Positions 1-8,788 of a DNA stretch of 64,000 bases are shown here, one piece after another. The stretch lies in contig NZ_AP028461.1 of assembly GCF_033097365.1 (NCBI RefSeq), positions 3,224,001 to 3,288,000 on the forward strand, given 5' to 3'. This DNA comes from Actinoplanes sichuanensis. GTDB lineage: Bacteria; Actinomycetota; Actinomycetes; Mycobacteriales; Micromonosporaceae. The number at the start of each line of letters is the position of its first letter. The first letter of the stretch is position 1. The translations under genes and the position numbers were made by a program. The notes under the pieces were generated by a model. That model was not told the DNA's origin, ran no database searches, and worked only from the letters and a program-made list of their open reading frames with translations.

Positions 1-709
1 CCGCCGCGTCGATGCCCTTGCCGCACACGTCGCCGACGACGCACAGGGCACCGTCGTCGGCGAGTAGCTCGACGTGCATGATGTCGCCGCTCATCTGCAT
101 CGCCTCGAGGGACGGCCGGTATGCGGTGGCCAGGTCGAGCCCGGCCACCTCGGGCATCGGCGTCGGTCTCAGCGCCGTGCGCAGGGCGTCGGCGACCCGG
201 ACCTGGTCCCGGTAGAGCAGCGCGGCCGTGACGGCCCGGCCGACGGCTTGACCGTACCGGGCCGCCAGTGACAGGTCGGCGTCGGTGAAGGGCGGGCGGT
301 CCTGGTCACGGAACAGCACCAGCACGCCCGGCCGGAAATGGTCGCAGGGCAGCCGTACCACCGCGCCGTGTCCGTGATTCTTGCCGCCGTCCGGTAGCGC
401 CCACCCGTCCAGGCTCAGCGACCGCACCCAGGGCCCGTCGGTGTCGGCGAGGACGACCCGGATCCAGTCCGGAAGGTCGTCCGGCGCGGTGTCGCCCGAC
501 CGGACCGGCATCCGTTCCGGTCCGTCGACCGCGGTGTGCGAGTCCCGGATCCACCAGCGCAGCCGCCTCGGCCCGAGGGTGACGATCAGCGCGGCGACGC
601 CGGCCAGTGCGGGCACCGGCAAGCCGGCCGCGGCTCGTGCGTTGCGTTGCAGGTTGAGCGACTGCCCGAGGACACGGTAGGCAGCCATGAGGAAGTCCGT
701 CCCGGCCAC
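1..709 (-). CDS. PP2C/SpoIIE-type serine phosphatase, 3' end outside window
   Basis: The visible 236 residues contain a GAF-like sensory region (about residues 30-165) followed by the start of a SpoIIE/RsbU-type PP2C phosphatase domain. The domain shows the metal-binding SGD near residue 216 and GDVCGKGIDA at the window edge. Such enzymes dephosphorylate a phospho-serine on a STAS anti-anti-sigma protein in partner-switching control of sigma factors. The GTG at 709 is chosen because GGAGG lies five bases before it; an in-frame GTG at 745 and an ATG at 688 are alternatives. It lies 51 bp downstream of the STAS-ATPase gene on the same strand, so the two are probably co-transcribed and work on each other. 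The C-terminal half of the catalytic domain is missing only because the window ends. Confidence 0.85.
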   Translation of the reverse strand, partial: MAGTDFLMAAYRVLGQSLNLQRNARAAAGLPVPALAGVAALIVTLGPRRLRWWIRDSHTAVDGPERMPVRSGDTAPDDLPDWIRVVLADTDGPWVRSLSLDGWALPDGGKNHGHGAVVRLPCDHFRPGVLVLFRDQDRPPFTDADLSLAARYGQAVGRAVTAALLYRDQVRVADALRTALRPTPMPEVAGLDLATAYRPSLEAMQMSGDIMHVELLADDGALCVVGDVCGKGIDAA

Positions 710-760
710 GTCGACCTCCGGGACCCGGTCCGGTACGCCCGCCACGCCGCCGCGACCGCT

Positions 761-1525
761 CTACTCGTCGTGCGGGGACAGCGCGTAGGTGAGCAGCACC
801 GTGGTGCCGCCGGGCCCGGTCCTGATGTCGACCCGTTCGCACACCTTGCGGGCCAGCCACAGGCCGGACGAGCCGATCCGCCCGGGACGCGGGCGGTGCC
901 GGACCATCCGGCGGCGGCGGGGGATGCCGGGACCCTGGTCGGTGACCCGGATGCGCAGCCGGTCGGCGAGGCGTTCGACGTCGATGGTGCCGTGGCCACC
1001 GCCGTGCATCACCACGTTCGCCATGATCTCGGTCGCGGCGAGCATCAGCTTGTAGTGATCGAATCCGGACAGGCCACAGCTCGTCGCGTAGCTGGAGAGG
1101 CGCTCCCGGATCGCCTTGACGCCCTGGACGTCGAACGGTGCGGAGAAGACCGTCACGACGGCGGTGTCCGGGGCGGGCGGTCCGGTTCCGGGGTCGTCGG
1201 CTGCGGCGGTCGTCGGTAGGCCCAGCAGGGCGTTCACGCCGACCAGGTTGAGGTGCTGAAGGATCTCCGGGCGGGCACCGCGGACCCGGAACTCGGTGCG
1301 GGCGCGGACCGTCAGGCGCCGGAGCAGGATGAGCAGGGCCACACCCGACGAGTCGAGCGCGCTGACCTCGGTCAGATCGACGTCCACCCCGGTGATGTCG
1401 TCGGCTTTCAGAGCCCGCTCCACCTGCGGCAGCACGTCGGCCGGGCGGGCCAGCAGCACCGAGCCGGTGAGCGCGACGAGCACCCGGCCACCTTCGACTG
1501 TCTCGACCCGGACCGCACCGTCCAC
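761..1525 (-). CDS. STAS domain fused to an anti-sigma-factor-type ATPase
   Basis: A 254-residue cytosolic protein. The N-terminal STAS domain (about 1-90) carries the DSSG signature at residues 58-61, whose serine is the usual phosphorylation site. The C-terminal half (about 115-250) is an RsbW/SpoIIAB-like GHKL ATPase with an N box (ATEIMANVVMHG) and a G1 box (DQGPGIP). Antagonist and kinase are normally separate polypeptides; here they are one chain next to a PP2C phosphatase, so phosphorylation, dephosphorylation and sensing could all be encoded in two genes. The GTG at 1525 follows a GGAGG by eight bases; starts at 1534 or 1609 are also open. The target sigma factor is not in the window. 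Confidence 0.85.
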   Translation of the reverse strand: MDGAVRVETVEGGRVLVALTGSVLLARPADVLPQVERALKADDITGVDVDLTEVSALDSSGVALLILLRRLTVRARTEFRVRGARPEILQHLNLVGVNALLGLPTTAAADDPGTGPPAPDTAVVTVFSAPFDVQGVKAIRERLSSYATSCGLSGFDHYKLMLAATEIMANVVMHGGGHGTIDVERLADRLRIRVTDQGPGIPRRRRMVRHRPRPGRIGSSGLWLARKVCERVDIRTGPGGTTVLLTYALSPHDE

Positions 1526-1683
1526 GCCGCTCACCTCCCTCCAGGAACCCCGAGTCACCACCGTGGCCCGGACAGGACACCGATCACGGACAACCGGTGC
1601 GACATTCATCCGTCAGGTGAGGTGATATCTCTAGTTTTGGGGGATTTCGAGCGTACGGCAGGCCGGTTCGTCGGTGATCTCGG

Positions 1684-2322
1684 TCAGGAACCGGACCGCA
1701 GGAGGCCGGCCACGATCGCGCCGATCGGACCGCCGTCGGCCACGACCACCCGGTAGCCCAGGTCGCGGGCCTGATCGGCGACCGCCCGGGCGAAGACCGC
1801 GTCCCGGCGCATCCACCTGGCGAACGCCTCCTCCGGGTGGTCCAGCCCGGCCAGCAGCCGGTGCGCCCAGGCCCGCCCACGGTAGTGCCGGACCTGGAAC
1901 TCCTCGGTCGGCACGATCCACACGGCCCGCTCAGCCGGCACGCCGATGCCGGCGAGCAACTCGGGCAGCAGGGCGGCGCCTTCGACGACCGTGCCCGCTC
2001 CGGCCGCTCGAAGCTCGTCCAGGATCAGCGGGAACTCCTCCCGGTACAGCTCGAACACATCGTCGACCTGTGCTCTGATTGGCTGGGCCAGCCGCTCGCC
2101 GACACCGATCGCGGTCACCTTGCGCAGCACCGGCCCGGCGTCGGCGTGTCGTTCGAAGGCGTCGTCGCAGGAATACACCGCCGTCCCACGTGCGGCGGCG
2201 ATCTGCGCGGCCACGGTGCTCTTGCCCGAACACGGCGAACCGCCGATCCACCACAGCTCGTCCAGGACGCCGCTCCGATCCTCAGGCGCTGCTGACCGCC
2301 GCCTCGCGTCGACGGGTGACAA
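1684..2322 (-). CDS. P-loop NTP-binding kinase-like protein
   Basis: A protein of 212 residues with a clear Walker A motif near the N-terminus (GGSPCSGKST). It resembles the AAA_18/shikimate-kinase-like P-loop group that phosphorylates small molecules or nucleotides. A GAALLPELL segment and acidic residues follow where the substrate lid would be. The substrate is unknown. The only available start upstream of the P-loop is a TTG at 2322, which overlaps the end of the symporter gene by 41 bp, so translation is probably coupled to it. The start is uncertain because no good ribosome binding site is visible. Confidence 0.7.
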   Translation of the reverse strand: MSPVDARRRSAAPEDRSGVLDELWWIGGSPCSGKSTVAAQIAAARGTAVYSCDDAFERHADAGPVLRKVTAIGVGERLAQPIRAQVDDVFELYREEFPLILDELRAAGAGTVVEGAALLPELLAGIGVPAERAVWIVPTEEFQVRHYRGRAWAHRLLAGLDHPEEAFARWMRRDAVFARAVADQARDLGYRVVVADGGPIGAIVAGLLRSGS

Positions 2323-3160
2323 GATAGCCGAAGGCGGCGGCGGTGAAGAACATGACGATGCCGTAGACGGCCGCCGGGATCGCCATCTCGGTGCTGTTCA
2401 GCAGGGCCGGGCTGACCGCCACGGTGATCGCCAGGGTGCTGTTGTGGATGCCGATCTCCATGCCGGCGGCGATCGACTCACGCCGGCCGACTCCGGCCAG
2501 GCGCGGTGCCCCGTACCCGACGGCGAGGCTGATGATGTTGAAGACCAGGACCGCCACGCCTACCGCGACCACGTAGTCGGCGATGTTGTCCCACTCTTTC
2601 AGCAGCGTCCCGGCGATCACCGCGACCAGCACGATCACCGACAGGATCTTGACCGGCCGGGCGAGCCGGTCGGCCAGGCCCTCGCGCAATACCCGGACCG
2701 CCATCCCGATCGCGACCGGGATCAGGACGATTGCGAAGACCTGCAGCACCTTGTCGAACTGGAGCCCGATCGAGGCCCCGTCGGTGAGGAAGTACCCGGC
2801 CGACAGGTTCACGATCACCGGCAGGGTGACCACCGCGAGCACCGAGTTGACCGCGGTCAGGGTCACGTTGAGCGCCACGTGTCCGCCGAACAGGTGGCTG
2901 TACAGGTTGGCCGTGGTGCCGCCGGGTGATGCCGCGAGCAGCATCATCCCGACGGCGAGTTCGGGTCGCAGGTCGAGCGCCACGACCAGTCCGAAGCAGA
3001 CCACCGGTAGCAGCAGCGCCTGGCAGGCGAGTGCGATCAGGGCCGGTTTCGGGAACTGCAGGACACGGCGGAAGTCGGCGACGGTGAGGCCCAGGCCGAG
3101 CCCGAGCATGATGATGCCGAGCGCGATGGGCAGCCCGATGGTCGTCAATGGCGAGTCCAT
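2282..3160 (-). CDS. Bile acid:sodium symporter (BASS) family transporter
   Basis: A protein of 292 residues made almost entirely of hydrophobic helices (nine or ten membrane segments). It carries the BASS/SBF-type pattern LLAASPGGTTANLYSHLFGG and, late in the chain, EIGIHNSTLAITVA, matching the two conserved crossover regions of this family. Members carry organic anions across the inner membrane with sodium; the substrate cannot be read from sequence. The ATG at 3160 is used because longer forms add a polar, arginine-rich leader. It precedes the P-loop gene on the same strand with an overlap. Confidence 0.85.
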   Translation of the reverse strand: MDSPLTTIGLPIALGIIMLGLGLGLTVADFRRVLQFPKPALIALACQALLLPVVCFGLVVALDLRPELAVGMMLLAASPGGTTANLYSHLFGGHVALNVTLTAVNSVLAVVTLPVIVNLSAGYFLTDGASIGLQFDKVLQVFAIVLIPVAIGMAVRVLREGLADRLARPVKILSVIVLVAVIAGTLLKEWDNIADYVVAVGVAVLVFNIISLAVGYGAPRLAGVGRRESIAAGMEIGIHNSTLAITVAVSPALLNSTEMAIPAAVYGIVMFFTAAAFGYLVTRRREAAVSSA

Positions 3161-3224
3161 GCCGCATTCTGTGCCGCCACACGGATGCGAGGAATCCTCA
3201 TTTCGGTCAGGGATGTGACCGCGG

Positions 3225-4904
3225 TCACCGCCGGACCGGATGTGTCGCGAACTGCTCCGCGTGCAGCGCGAACGACCGGTCCAACTTCGGCATCCAGTAC
3301 GCGTCGTCGTGCCGCCCCGCACCCAGCTGGTAGTCGTGCCTGACCCCCTTCGCGGCCAGCGCCGTGCTCATCTGCTGCGCCGCCACCCCGAACCGGTACT
3401 CGTCGGAGTCGCCACCGTCGAAGTAGAACCGGTGCCGGTTCAGGTCGGCCGCCGACATCCCGGCGACCAGCGTGAGCGGTCGCAGCCCGGCGTTCGCGGC
3501 CTGCTCGGCGGACGTGCCGACCAGCGGCGGCAGGCTCAGCGCACCCATGTGACTGGCGATCGAGCTGAACACCTCGGGGTTGGTCAGTCCCAGCGTGAAC
3601 GCGCCCTGCCCGCCCATCGACACGCCGCTGATCCCGCGGTGGTCACGGTCGGGGATCGTCCGGTACGCCCGGTCGACCAGTGGCACGATCTCGTCCACGA
3701 TCATCGTCCGGTACTTCCCGGCCGACGTGTCCACGTACCAGCCGCTGCCGCCGTCCGGGAACACCACGATCGCCTCGACACCGAGCCGGTCGAGGACCGT
3801 GTCGATGTCGCGGGCCTCCCACTCGATGTTGCTGCCGTTGAAGCCGTTCAGCATGTAGACGACCGGGAACCGCTTGCCGCCGGTACCGGTGTAGTCCTTC
3901 GGCAGGTAGACGTTGAACTGCGTGCGCCGCCCCATCGCCGCCGAGGCGTAGTCGTCCCGGAAGAACCGCGACCGGTCACCGAGCTCGACCGCCCGGCGCG
4001 GGTCGATGTACAGCAGCTCGCGGGTCGGCGGCAGCCCGGTCCAGGTGCGGATGGTGTCGACGACCAGGCGGCCGCGGGCGTCCACGTACACCTCGGCCTG
4101 CGCGTCGGTCAGCGTCACCGGCCCGGATTTCAGCAGCTCCCGCAGGTCGGCGATCCGCCGGGCGGCGGTGTCGCCCTGGTGGAAGAACCCCTTGTCGAGC
4201 GTTGCGGCATAACCGCGGACGTCGCCGGCGGCGACGGCGCGGTGCTGCCGGTCCAGGACGGCACAGGCGTGAGCCAATTGGGTACGGGTGGCAGCCGTCC
4301 CGGTGTCGCCGGCCAGGGCACGCAGCCGCGCCTTCGAGTAGAGCCCCACCGGCCCCTGGTAGAAGCCGCCGCCCCCGGTGCCGTCGTAGACCCGCACCGC
4401 GACGACGTTGGTGGCGCCCCACTTCAGCAGGCCGTCGGCCGGGTAGTACTCGCGCGGCACCTCCCAGGTGGAGTCGAACTCGGGCGGGAAGCCGCCGGTC
4501 CGCCCGATCGGCTGCCCGTTGAGGAACGCCTGATCCGCGTCGTCGATCTTGCCGAGCGCCGCGACGACCGCCGCGTCGGTGACCCCGTCCGGCCGAGCCG
4601 GGAGGGTGAACGTCTTGCGATACCAGGCGAATCCGTCGTACGAGCTGAGGTCGCTGTGGCCACCCCAGTCGTCCGGGACGGTCCAGTCCCGCCAGGAGGT
4701 GTCCGCGAAGGACGGATCCGACCACGCCGGGTCGTCACCGGTGGTGAACTTCCATCCACCGCCGGCCAGATCCACCCCGAAGTCGACCGACCCGGTGGTG
4801 GCGCAGGTGGTCGGTCGGGGCCCCGCGACCGCCGATGTGGGAACGTTCACAGATCCAAGAGTCAAGAGTAGGGTGCCGAGCAGAGCGCGAGCTTTCAATG
4901 ACAT
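3225..4904 (-). CDS. Secreted esterase with N-terminal beta-sandwich and NTF2-like middle domain
   Basis: A 559-residue exported protein. A signal peptide (about 1-28, ending TSAVAG) is followed by a GH2-like sugar-binding beta-sandwich (about 40-190, with DTSWRDWTVPDDWGG and WYRKTFTLP). Next comes an NTF2/SnoaL-like segment (about 200-300), then an esterase D/feruloyl-esterase-like alpha/beta hydrolase. The nucleophile is Ser429 in GVSMGG, with a downstream Asp and a His in GAGRHDDAYW. The order suggests a carbohydrate-bound ester (acetyl or feruloyl) as substrate, which is inference. The ATG at 4904 follows a GGGGG-type ribosome binding site; a form starting at 4982 would place extra residues before the signal peptide. 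Confidence 0.85.
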   Translation of the reverse strand: MSLKARALLGTLLLTLGSVNVPTSAVAGPRPTTCATTGSVDFGVDLAGGGWKFTTGDDPAWSDPSFADTSWRDWTVPDDWGGHSDLSSYDGFAWYRKTFTLPARPDGVTDAAVVAALGKIDDADQAFLNGQPIGRTGGFPPEFDSTWEVPREYYPADGLLKWGATNVVAVRVYDGTGGGGFYQGPVGLYSKARLRALAGDTGTAATRTQLAHACAVLDRQHRAVAAGDVRGYAATLDKGFFHQGDTAARRIADLRELLKSGPVTLTDAQAEVYVDARGRLVVDTIRTWTGLPPTRELLYIDPRRAVELGDRSRFFRDDYASAAMGRRTQFNVYLPKDYTGTGGKRFPVVYMLNGFNGSNIEWEARDIDTVLDRLGVEAIVVFPDGGSGWYVDTSAGKYRTMIVDEIVPLVDRAYRTIPDRDHRGISGVSMGGQGAFTLGLTNPEVFSSIASHMGALSLPPLVGTSAEQAANAGLRPLTLVAGMSAADLNRHRFYFDGGDSDEYRFGVAAQQMSTALAAKGVRHDYQLGAGRHDDAYWMPKLDRSFALHAEQFATHPVRR

Positions 4905-5160
4905 CGAGTGCCCCCGGAAAGGAACAGATACAAACAAGAAACACAGCGGACGCACACTCGCAACATTCAATGCCGCTGTCAACCGGACCGATCCGTCGGC
5001 ATCCGGTGTTGAATGATGTGCGAATCTGCCGATGGTTCGGCGCCTTCGACCCGATCCCGCCGATGACCCGCCCAGCCGCTGCGGTATCTCGGGGGTTGCT
5101 CGGAAACCCCGCGCTGCCGGCTCGTGTCACCTACCCGCCCAGCGGGTGGCACACCACGAG

Positions 5161-5194
5161 CCCTTCCCGGCCAGGGGAGTGGTGCCGGGAAGGG
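5161..5194 (-). terminator. Stem-loop downstream of the GntR gene; rest of 4905-5280 shows nothing else
   Basis: The 376 bp between the esterase start (4904) and the GntR stop (5281) hold no convincing gene. At 5161-5171 and 5184-5194 lies a perfect 11 bp inverted repeat (CCCTTCCCGGC and GCCGGGAAGGG) with a 12-base loop. It sits about 90 bases past the GntR stop and is a likely terminator without a U-run, as is common in actinomycetes. The region nearer the esterase start should contain its promoter; a TTGACA on the minus strand (4982-4977) is the only box I can point to. Confidence 0.5.
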
Positions 5195-5280
5195 TCGCCG
5201 GGCGATCGGTTTCGATCGGGAGGGGGCGTGGTGTACCGCTGGGCGGTTCGATGCGGCCCGCTCTGAGATCGGCGGCGGGG

Positions 5281-6018
5281 TCAGCGGTTGAAGACGGTCA
5301 CCTCGATGGCGTAGTGGTCGGCCCGGTACAGGTTGTCGGAGTATTCGACGGTGGCGCCGGTGCTGTCGAACGACGTGCGCTGCATGCTGATCAGCGGCGT
5401 GTGCTGCCCGATGTCCAGCAGCCGGGCCTGCGCGGGCGTCGCCGCCTTGGCCGTGATCCGCTGCTTGGCGACGGACGGCCGGCCGTTCCATTCGGCCATC
5501 ATCCGGTAGAGGCTGCGGTTGTTGAGGGCCTCGACCGTCAGGTCGGCGAACCGGGGTGGCAGCCAGTTGCGCAGCACGGCGAGCGGCACCCCGTCGGCCA
5601 GGCGTAGCCGTTCGCAGTGCACGAGCCGTTCGGTGGCGGGCAGCCCCAGCATCCGGGCGGCGTGCCGGTCCACGCAGTCGCGGTCGAAGCGCAGCACGGT
5701 GGTCTGCGGCTGCCGCCCGGCCGCCGCGAGATCGTCGTACAGACTGGTCAGCGCGACCCGTCGGCGCACCTGCACGTCGGTGACCCGGGTGCCGACGCCA
5801 CGTTTGCGGGTGAGTAGCCCTTTGCTGACGAGTTCTTCGATGGCCCGGCGGATGGTGGGCCGGGAGATGTCCAATGTCTCAGCGAGCTCGATCTCGGTGG
5901 GCAGGCGTTCGCCCGGCACGAGCTCGCCACGGTCGATGGCCTCTTCGAGGCGCCGGCCGAGTTGGAAGTAGATGGGTACGGGACTGGTGCGGTCGATCTC
6001 GAGAGGTGGCATGGGCAT
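5281..6018 (-). CDS. GntR/HutC-family regulator of the inositol operon
   Basis: A 245-residue repressor-type protein. Residues about 10-75 form the GntR winged helix (PIYFQLGRRLEEAIDRGEL, then SRPTIRRAIEELVSKGLL). The remainder is a UTRA effector domain ending in EYSDNLYRADHYAIEVTVF, typical of the HutC subgroup. It is divergent from iolC with about 154 bp between the two starts, the standard arrangement for a local regulator of myo-inositol catabolism. The ligand is presumably an inositol catabolite, which is inferred. The ATG at 6018 follows GAGGGGG at eight bases; a GTG at 6027 and an ATG at 6012 are alternatives. Confidence 0.88.
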   Translation of the reverse strand: MPMPPLEIDRTSPVPIYFQLGRRLEEAIDRGELVPGERLPTEIELAETLDISRPTIRRAIEELVSKGLLTRKRGVGTRVTDVQVRRRVALTSLYDDLAAAGRQPQTTVLRFDRDCVDRHAARMLGLPATERLVHCERLRLADGVPLAVLRNWLPPRFADLTVEALNNRSLYRMMAEWNGRPSVAKQRITAKAATPAQARLLDIGQHTPLISMQRTSFDSTGATVEYSDNLYRADHYAIEVTVFNR

Positions 6019-6076
6019 CGGTGGCACCCCCTCAACGGTGACAATCGCGGAAGTTTGTCAGTGCGTTCAGAAGAAT

Positions 6077-6095
6077 GTCAATACAAACTATTGAC
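6077..6095. promoter_or_regulatory. Inverted repeat in the GntR/iolC divergent promoter
   Basis: GTCAATA-caaac-TATTGAC is a perfect 7+5+7 inverted repeat in the middle of the 154 bp region between the regulator and iolC. A TTGACG at 6091-6096 overlaps its right arm and could be the -35 box of the iol promoter. A further half-like TTTGTCAGT lies about 22 bases to the left. The position and symmetry fit an operator for the GntR regulator, so binding would block the iol promoter and probably autoregulate. No experiment is implied. Confidence 0.6.
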
Positions 6096-6172
6096 GTGAT
6101 CAACATGGCGGCAGAGGCTGCTCACACGTGCGGCGGAAACGTTCGCGACATCTTGCCGTAATCGGAGGTGTG

Positions 6173-7120
6173 ATGCGGGACTTCGAGGTCATAGCCATGG
6201 GACGTGTCGGTGTCGACATCTACCCCTTGCAGACCGGAGTGGGCCTGGAGGACGTCACCTCGTTCGGCAAGTTCCTCGGCGGCAGCGCGACGAACGTCGC
6301 GGTCGCCGCCGCCCGGCACGGGCGCCGCACCGCGGTGATCACCCGGGTCGGCCGGGACCCGTTCGGGACGTACGTGCACCGCGAACTCGGTGAGCTGGGT
6401 GTCGACGACAGGTTCGTCTCCGCGGTCGACGGCCTGCCGACCCCGGTCACATTCTGCGAGATCTTCCCGCCGGACGACTTCCCGCTCTACTTCTACCGGC
6501 AGCCGACCGCCCCGGACCTGATGATCCGGCCGGACGAACTGGACCTGGACGCGATCACGAACGCCGGCGTCTTCTGGGCCACCGTCACCGGCCTGTCCCA
6601 GGATCCCAGCAACGCCGCCCATCACGCCGCCTGGCAGGCCCGTGGGCGGCGCCCGCTGACCGTCCTGGACCTCGACTATCGACCGATGTTCTGGGACTCA
6701 CCGGCCGAGGCGACAGCCGCCGTCCAGGAGGCGTTGCCGCACGTCAGCGTGGCCGTGGGCAACCTCACCGAATGCGCGATCGCGGTCGGCGAGACCGACC
6801 CGGACGCCGCCGCCGACGCCCTGCTGGCCGCCGGCGTGGAACTCGCCGTGGTGAAGATGGGCCCGGCCGGGGTCCTCGCCAAGACCGCGAAGGAGAGCGT
6901 GACGAAACCGCCCACCGAAGTCGACGTGGTCAACGGCCTGGGCGCCGGGGACGGGTTCGGTGGCGCCCTGTGTCACGGCCTGCTCCACGGCTGGCCCCTG
7001 GACCGCACCATCGCTTTCGCCAACGCGGCCGGCGCCATCGTCGCGAGCCGCCTCGAATGCTCCACCGCCATGCCGACCACGGCCGAGGTGGAGAAGGTCA
7101 TGGAGGCCGGACGTGTCTGA
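6173..7120 (+). CDS. iolC: 5-dehydro-2-deoxygluconokinase (IolC)
   Basis: A 315-residue PfkB-family kinase. The N-terminal signature GGSATNVAVAAARHG is near residue 37. The C-terminal catalytic signature is VNGLGAGDGFGG, with the base Asp260 in GAGD. In inositol breakdown IolC phosphorylates 2-deoxy-5-keto-gluconate to DKGP. The assignment to this substrate rather than another sugar rests on the neighbouring aldolase, iolB, iolD, iolE and iolG genes. ATG at 6173 follows GGAGG; the open frame reaches back to 6128 but lacks a site there. First gene of the operon; its stop overlaps the aldolase start. Confidence 0.92.
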   Translation: MRDFEVIAMGRVGVDIYPLQTGVGLEDVTSFGKFLGGSATNVAVAAARHGRRTAVITRVGRDPFGTYVHRELGELGVDDRFVSAVDGLPTPVTFCEIFPPDDFPLYFYRQPTAPDLMIRPDELDLDAITNAGVFWATVTGLSQDPSNAAHHAAWQARGRRPLTVLDLDYRPMFWDSPAEATAAVQEALPHVSVAVGNLTECAIAVGETDPDAAADALLAAGVELAVVKMGPAGVLAKTAKESVTKPPTEVDVVNGLGAGDGFGGALCHGLLHGWPLDRTIAFANAAGAIVASRLECSTAMPTTAEVEKVMEAGRV

Positions 7121-8024
7121 CGACGACCTGGGGAACGACGACTTCGCGGCGCTGCGCGGCCTGCGCGCGACCCGCCCGCAGGCGATCGCCGAGGCCGCCG
7201 CCCGCCGGGTGCGCCGCCCGCTGCTGACCGACCCGGACGACCGGCTGATGCTGGTCGCCGCCGACCACCCGGCCCGCGGGGCGCTGGGTGTGCGCGGGGA
7301 CGGCGGCGCGATGGCCGACCGCTACGAGCTGCTGCGCCGACTGCGGACCGCGCTGCGCCGCCCCGGTGTGGACGGTGTGCTCGGCACCGCCGACGTGCTG
7401 GAGGACCTGCTGCTGCTCGGCGAGCTGGACGGCAAGATCGCGATCGGCTCGATGAACCGGGGCGGCCTGCAGGGCGCGGTGTTCGAGTTGGACGACAGGT
7501 TCACCGGCTACGACGCGGCGGCGGTGGCCCGGATGCGGTTCGACGGCGGCAAGATGCTGGTCCGGATCGACCCGGACGACCCGGCCAGCGTGCGCACCCT
7601 GGAGGCGAGCGCCCGCGCCGTCGACGAGCTGGCCGCGCACGGGCTCCTCGCCATGGTCGAGCCGTTCCTGTCGAAGCGGGGCAGCAGCGGTTCGGTGGTC
7701 AACGACCTCAGCACGGCGGCGGTGGCCCGATCGGTGGCGATCGCCGCGGGACTGGGCGGTACCAGCGCGTACACCTGGCTGAAACTGCCCGTCGTGGAGG
7801 ACATGGAGGCGGTGATGGCGGCGACCACGATGCCGGCGCTGCTGCTCGGCGGTGATCCGTCGGGCCGACCGGAGGAGACCTACGCGTCGTGGGGGAAGGC
7901 GCTGGCCGTACCCGGCGTGCGGGGGCTGATGGTGGGTCGGGCCCTGCTCTATCCGCCGGACGGTGACGTGGCCTGCGCGGTGGACGCCGCGGTGCGGCTG
8001 GTCCGGACGGGGGTGGCGGCGTGA
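7113..8024 (+). CDS. Class I aldolase of the inositol operon (Cgl0158/DeoC-LacD type)
   Basis: A protein of 303 residues with a TIM-barrel class I aldolase pattern. VAADHPARGALG near the N-terminus, GKMLVRIDPDDP in the middle and TSAYTWLKLPV late carry the likely Schiff-base lysine region. Members of this Cgl0158-like group sit between iolC and iolB in actinobacteria. They probably cleave DKGP to malonate semialdehyde and dihydroxyacetone phosphate, the job IolJ does in Bacillus; that role is inferred from context. The GTG at 7113 overlaps the iolC stop and is preceded by GGAGG. Its own stop overlaps the iolB start, so the genes are translationally coupled. Confidence 0.8.
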   Translation: MSDDDLGNDDFAALRGLRATRPQAIAEAAARRVRRPLLTDPDDRLMLVAADHPARGALGVRGDGGAMADRYELLRRLRTALRRPGVDGVLGTADVLEDLLLLGELDGKIAIGSMNRGGLQGAVFELDDRFTGYDAAAVARMRFDGGKMLVRIDPDDPASVRTLEASARAVDELAAHGLLAMVEPFLSKRGSSGSVVNDLSTAAVARSVAIAAGLGGTSAYTWLKLPVVEDMEAVMAATTMPALLLGGDPSGRPEETYASWGKALAVPGVRGLMVGRALLYPPDGDVACAVDAAVRLVRTGVAA

Positions 8025-8788
8025 TCCGGCTGGACGTGACCCCGGAGTCGGCGGGCTGGGGCTACAGCGGCCTGCGGGTCGTGGTGCTCGCCCCCGGCGA
8101 CGAGTATCAGCAGGCGACCGGCGGCGACGAGGTGGTCGTGGTGCCGCTGAGCGGATCGGTCACCGTGACCACCGACGGTGACAAGGCGGATCTGGCCGGG
8201 CGGGCGAGCGTCTTCGACGGGCCGACCGACGTGGTGTACGTGCCGATCGAGTCCACGCTGACCCTGCGCAGCACCGACGGCGGTCGGTTCGCGCTGGCCA
8301 CGGCACGGGCCGCGAAGCGGCTGCCGTTCCGGCACATCCCGGTCGCCGAGCAGCGCATCGAGCTGCGCGGGGCGGGGGTCTGCTCGCGGCAGGTCAACAA
8401 CTTCGCCACCACCGACGTGCTGGACGCCGATCGGATCATCGCCTGCGAGGTGCTCACCCCCGGCGGCAACTGGTCGTCGTATCCGCCCCACCGGCACGAC
8501 GACCTGGAGGAGATCTACTACTTCGAGGTGGCCGGGGGCGGGCCCGCCTACCAGCGCGCCGACGGGGTGCGGGAGGTCCGTACCGGCGAGGTGGTGTTGA
8601 TCCCGAACGGCTGGCACGGCCCGTCGATGGCCACCCCCGGTTACGACCTGTACTACCTGAACGTGATGGCCGGGCCGGGGGAGCGGGCCTGGGTGATCGA
8701 GGACGAGCCGGAGCACGCCTGGGTCCGCGACACGTGGGCCGGCCAGGCGATCGACGAGAGGCTGCCCTTCCAGAAGGAGGACCGATGA
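8021..8788 (+). CDS. iolB: 5-deoxy-glucuronate isomerase (IolB)
   Basis: A 255-residue double-cupin protein. The conserved metal-binding segment YPPHRHDDLEEIYYFEVA lies at about residues 156-173, and a second histidine is in PNGWHGPSMATPGYDLYYLNV. IolB converts 5-deoxy-D-glucuronate to 2-deoxy-5-keto-D-gluconate, the IolC substrate, in the cytosol. GTG at 8021 lies within GTGA shared with the aldolase stop, and its stop shares ATGA with iolD. The length matches the family (about 270). Confidence 0.93.
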   Translation: MIRLDVTPESAGWGYSGLRVVVLAPGDEYQQATGGDEVVVVPLSGSVTVTTDGDKADLAGRASVFDGPTDVVYVPIESTLTLRSTDGGRFALATARAAKRLPFRHIPVAEQRIELRGAGVCSRQVNNFATTDVLDADRIIACEVLTPGGNWSSYPPHRHDDLEEIYYFEVAGGGPAYQRADGVREVRTGEVVLIPNGWHGPSMATPGYDLYYLNVMAGPGERAWVIEDEPEHAWVRDTWAGQAIDERLPFQKEDR

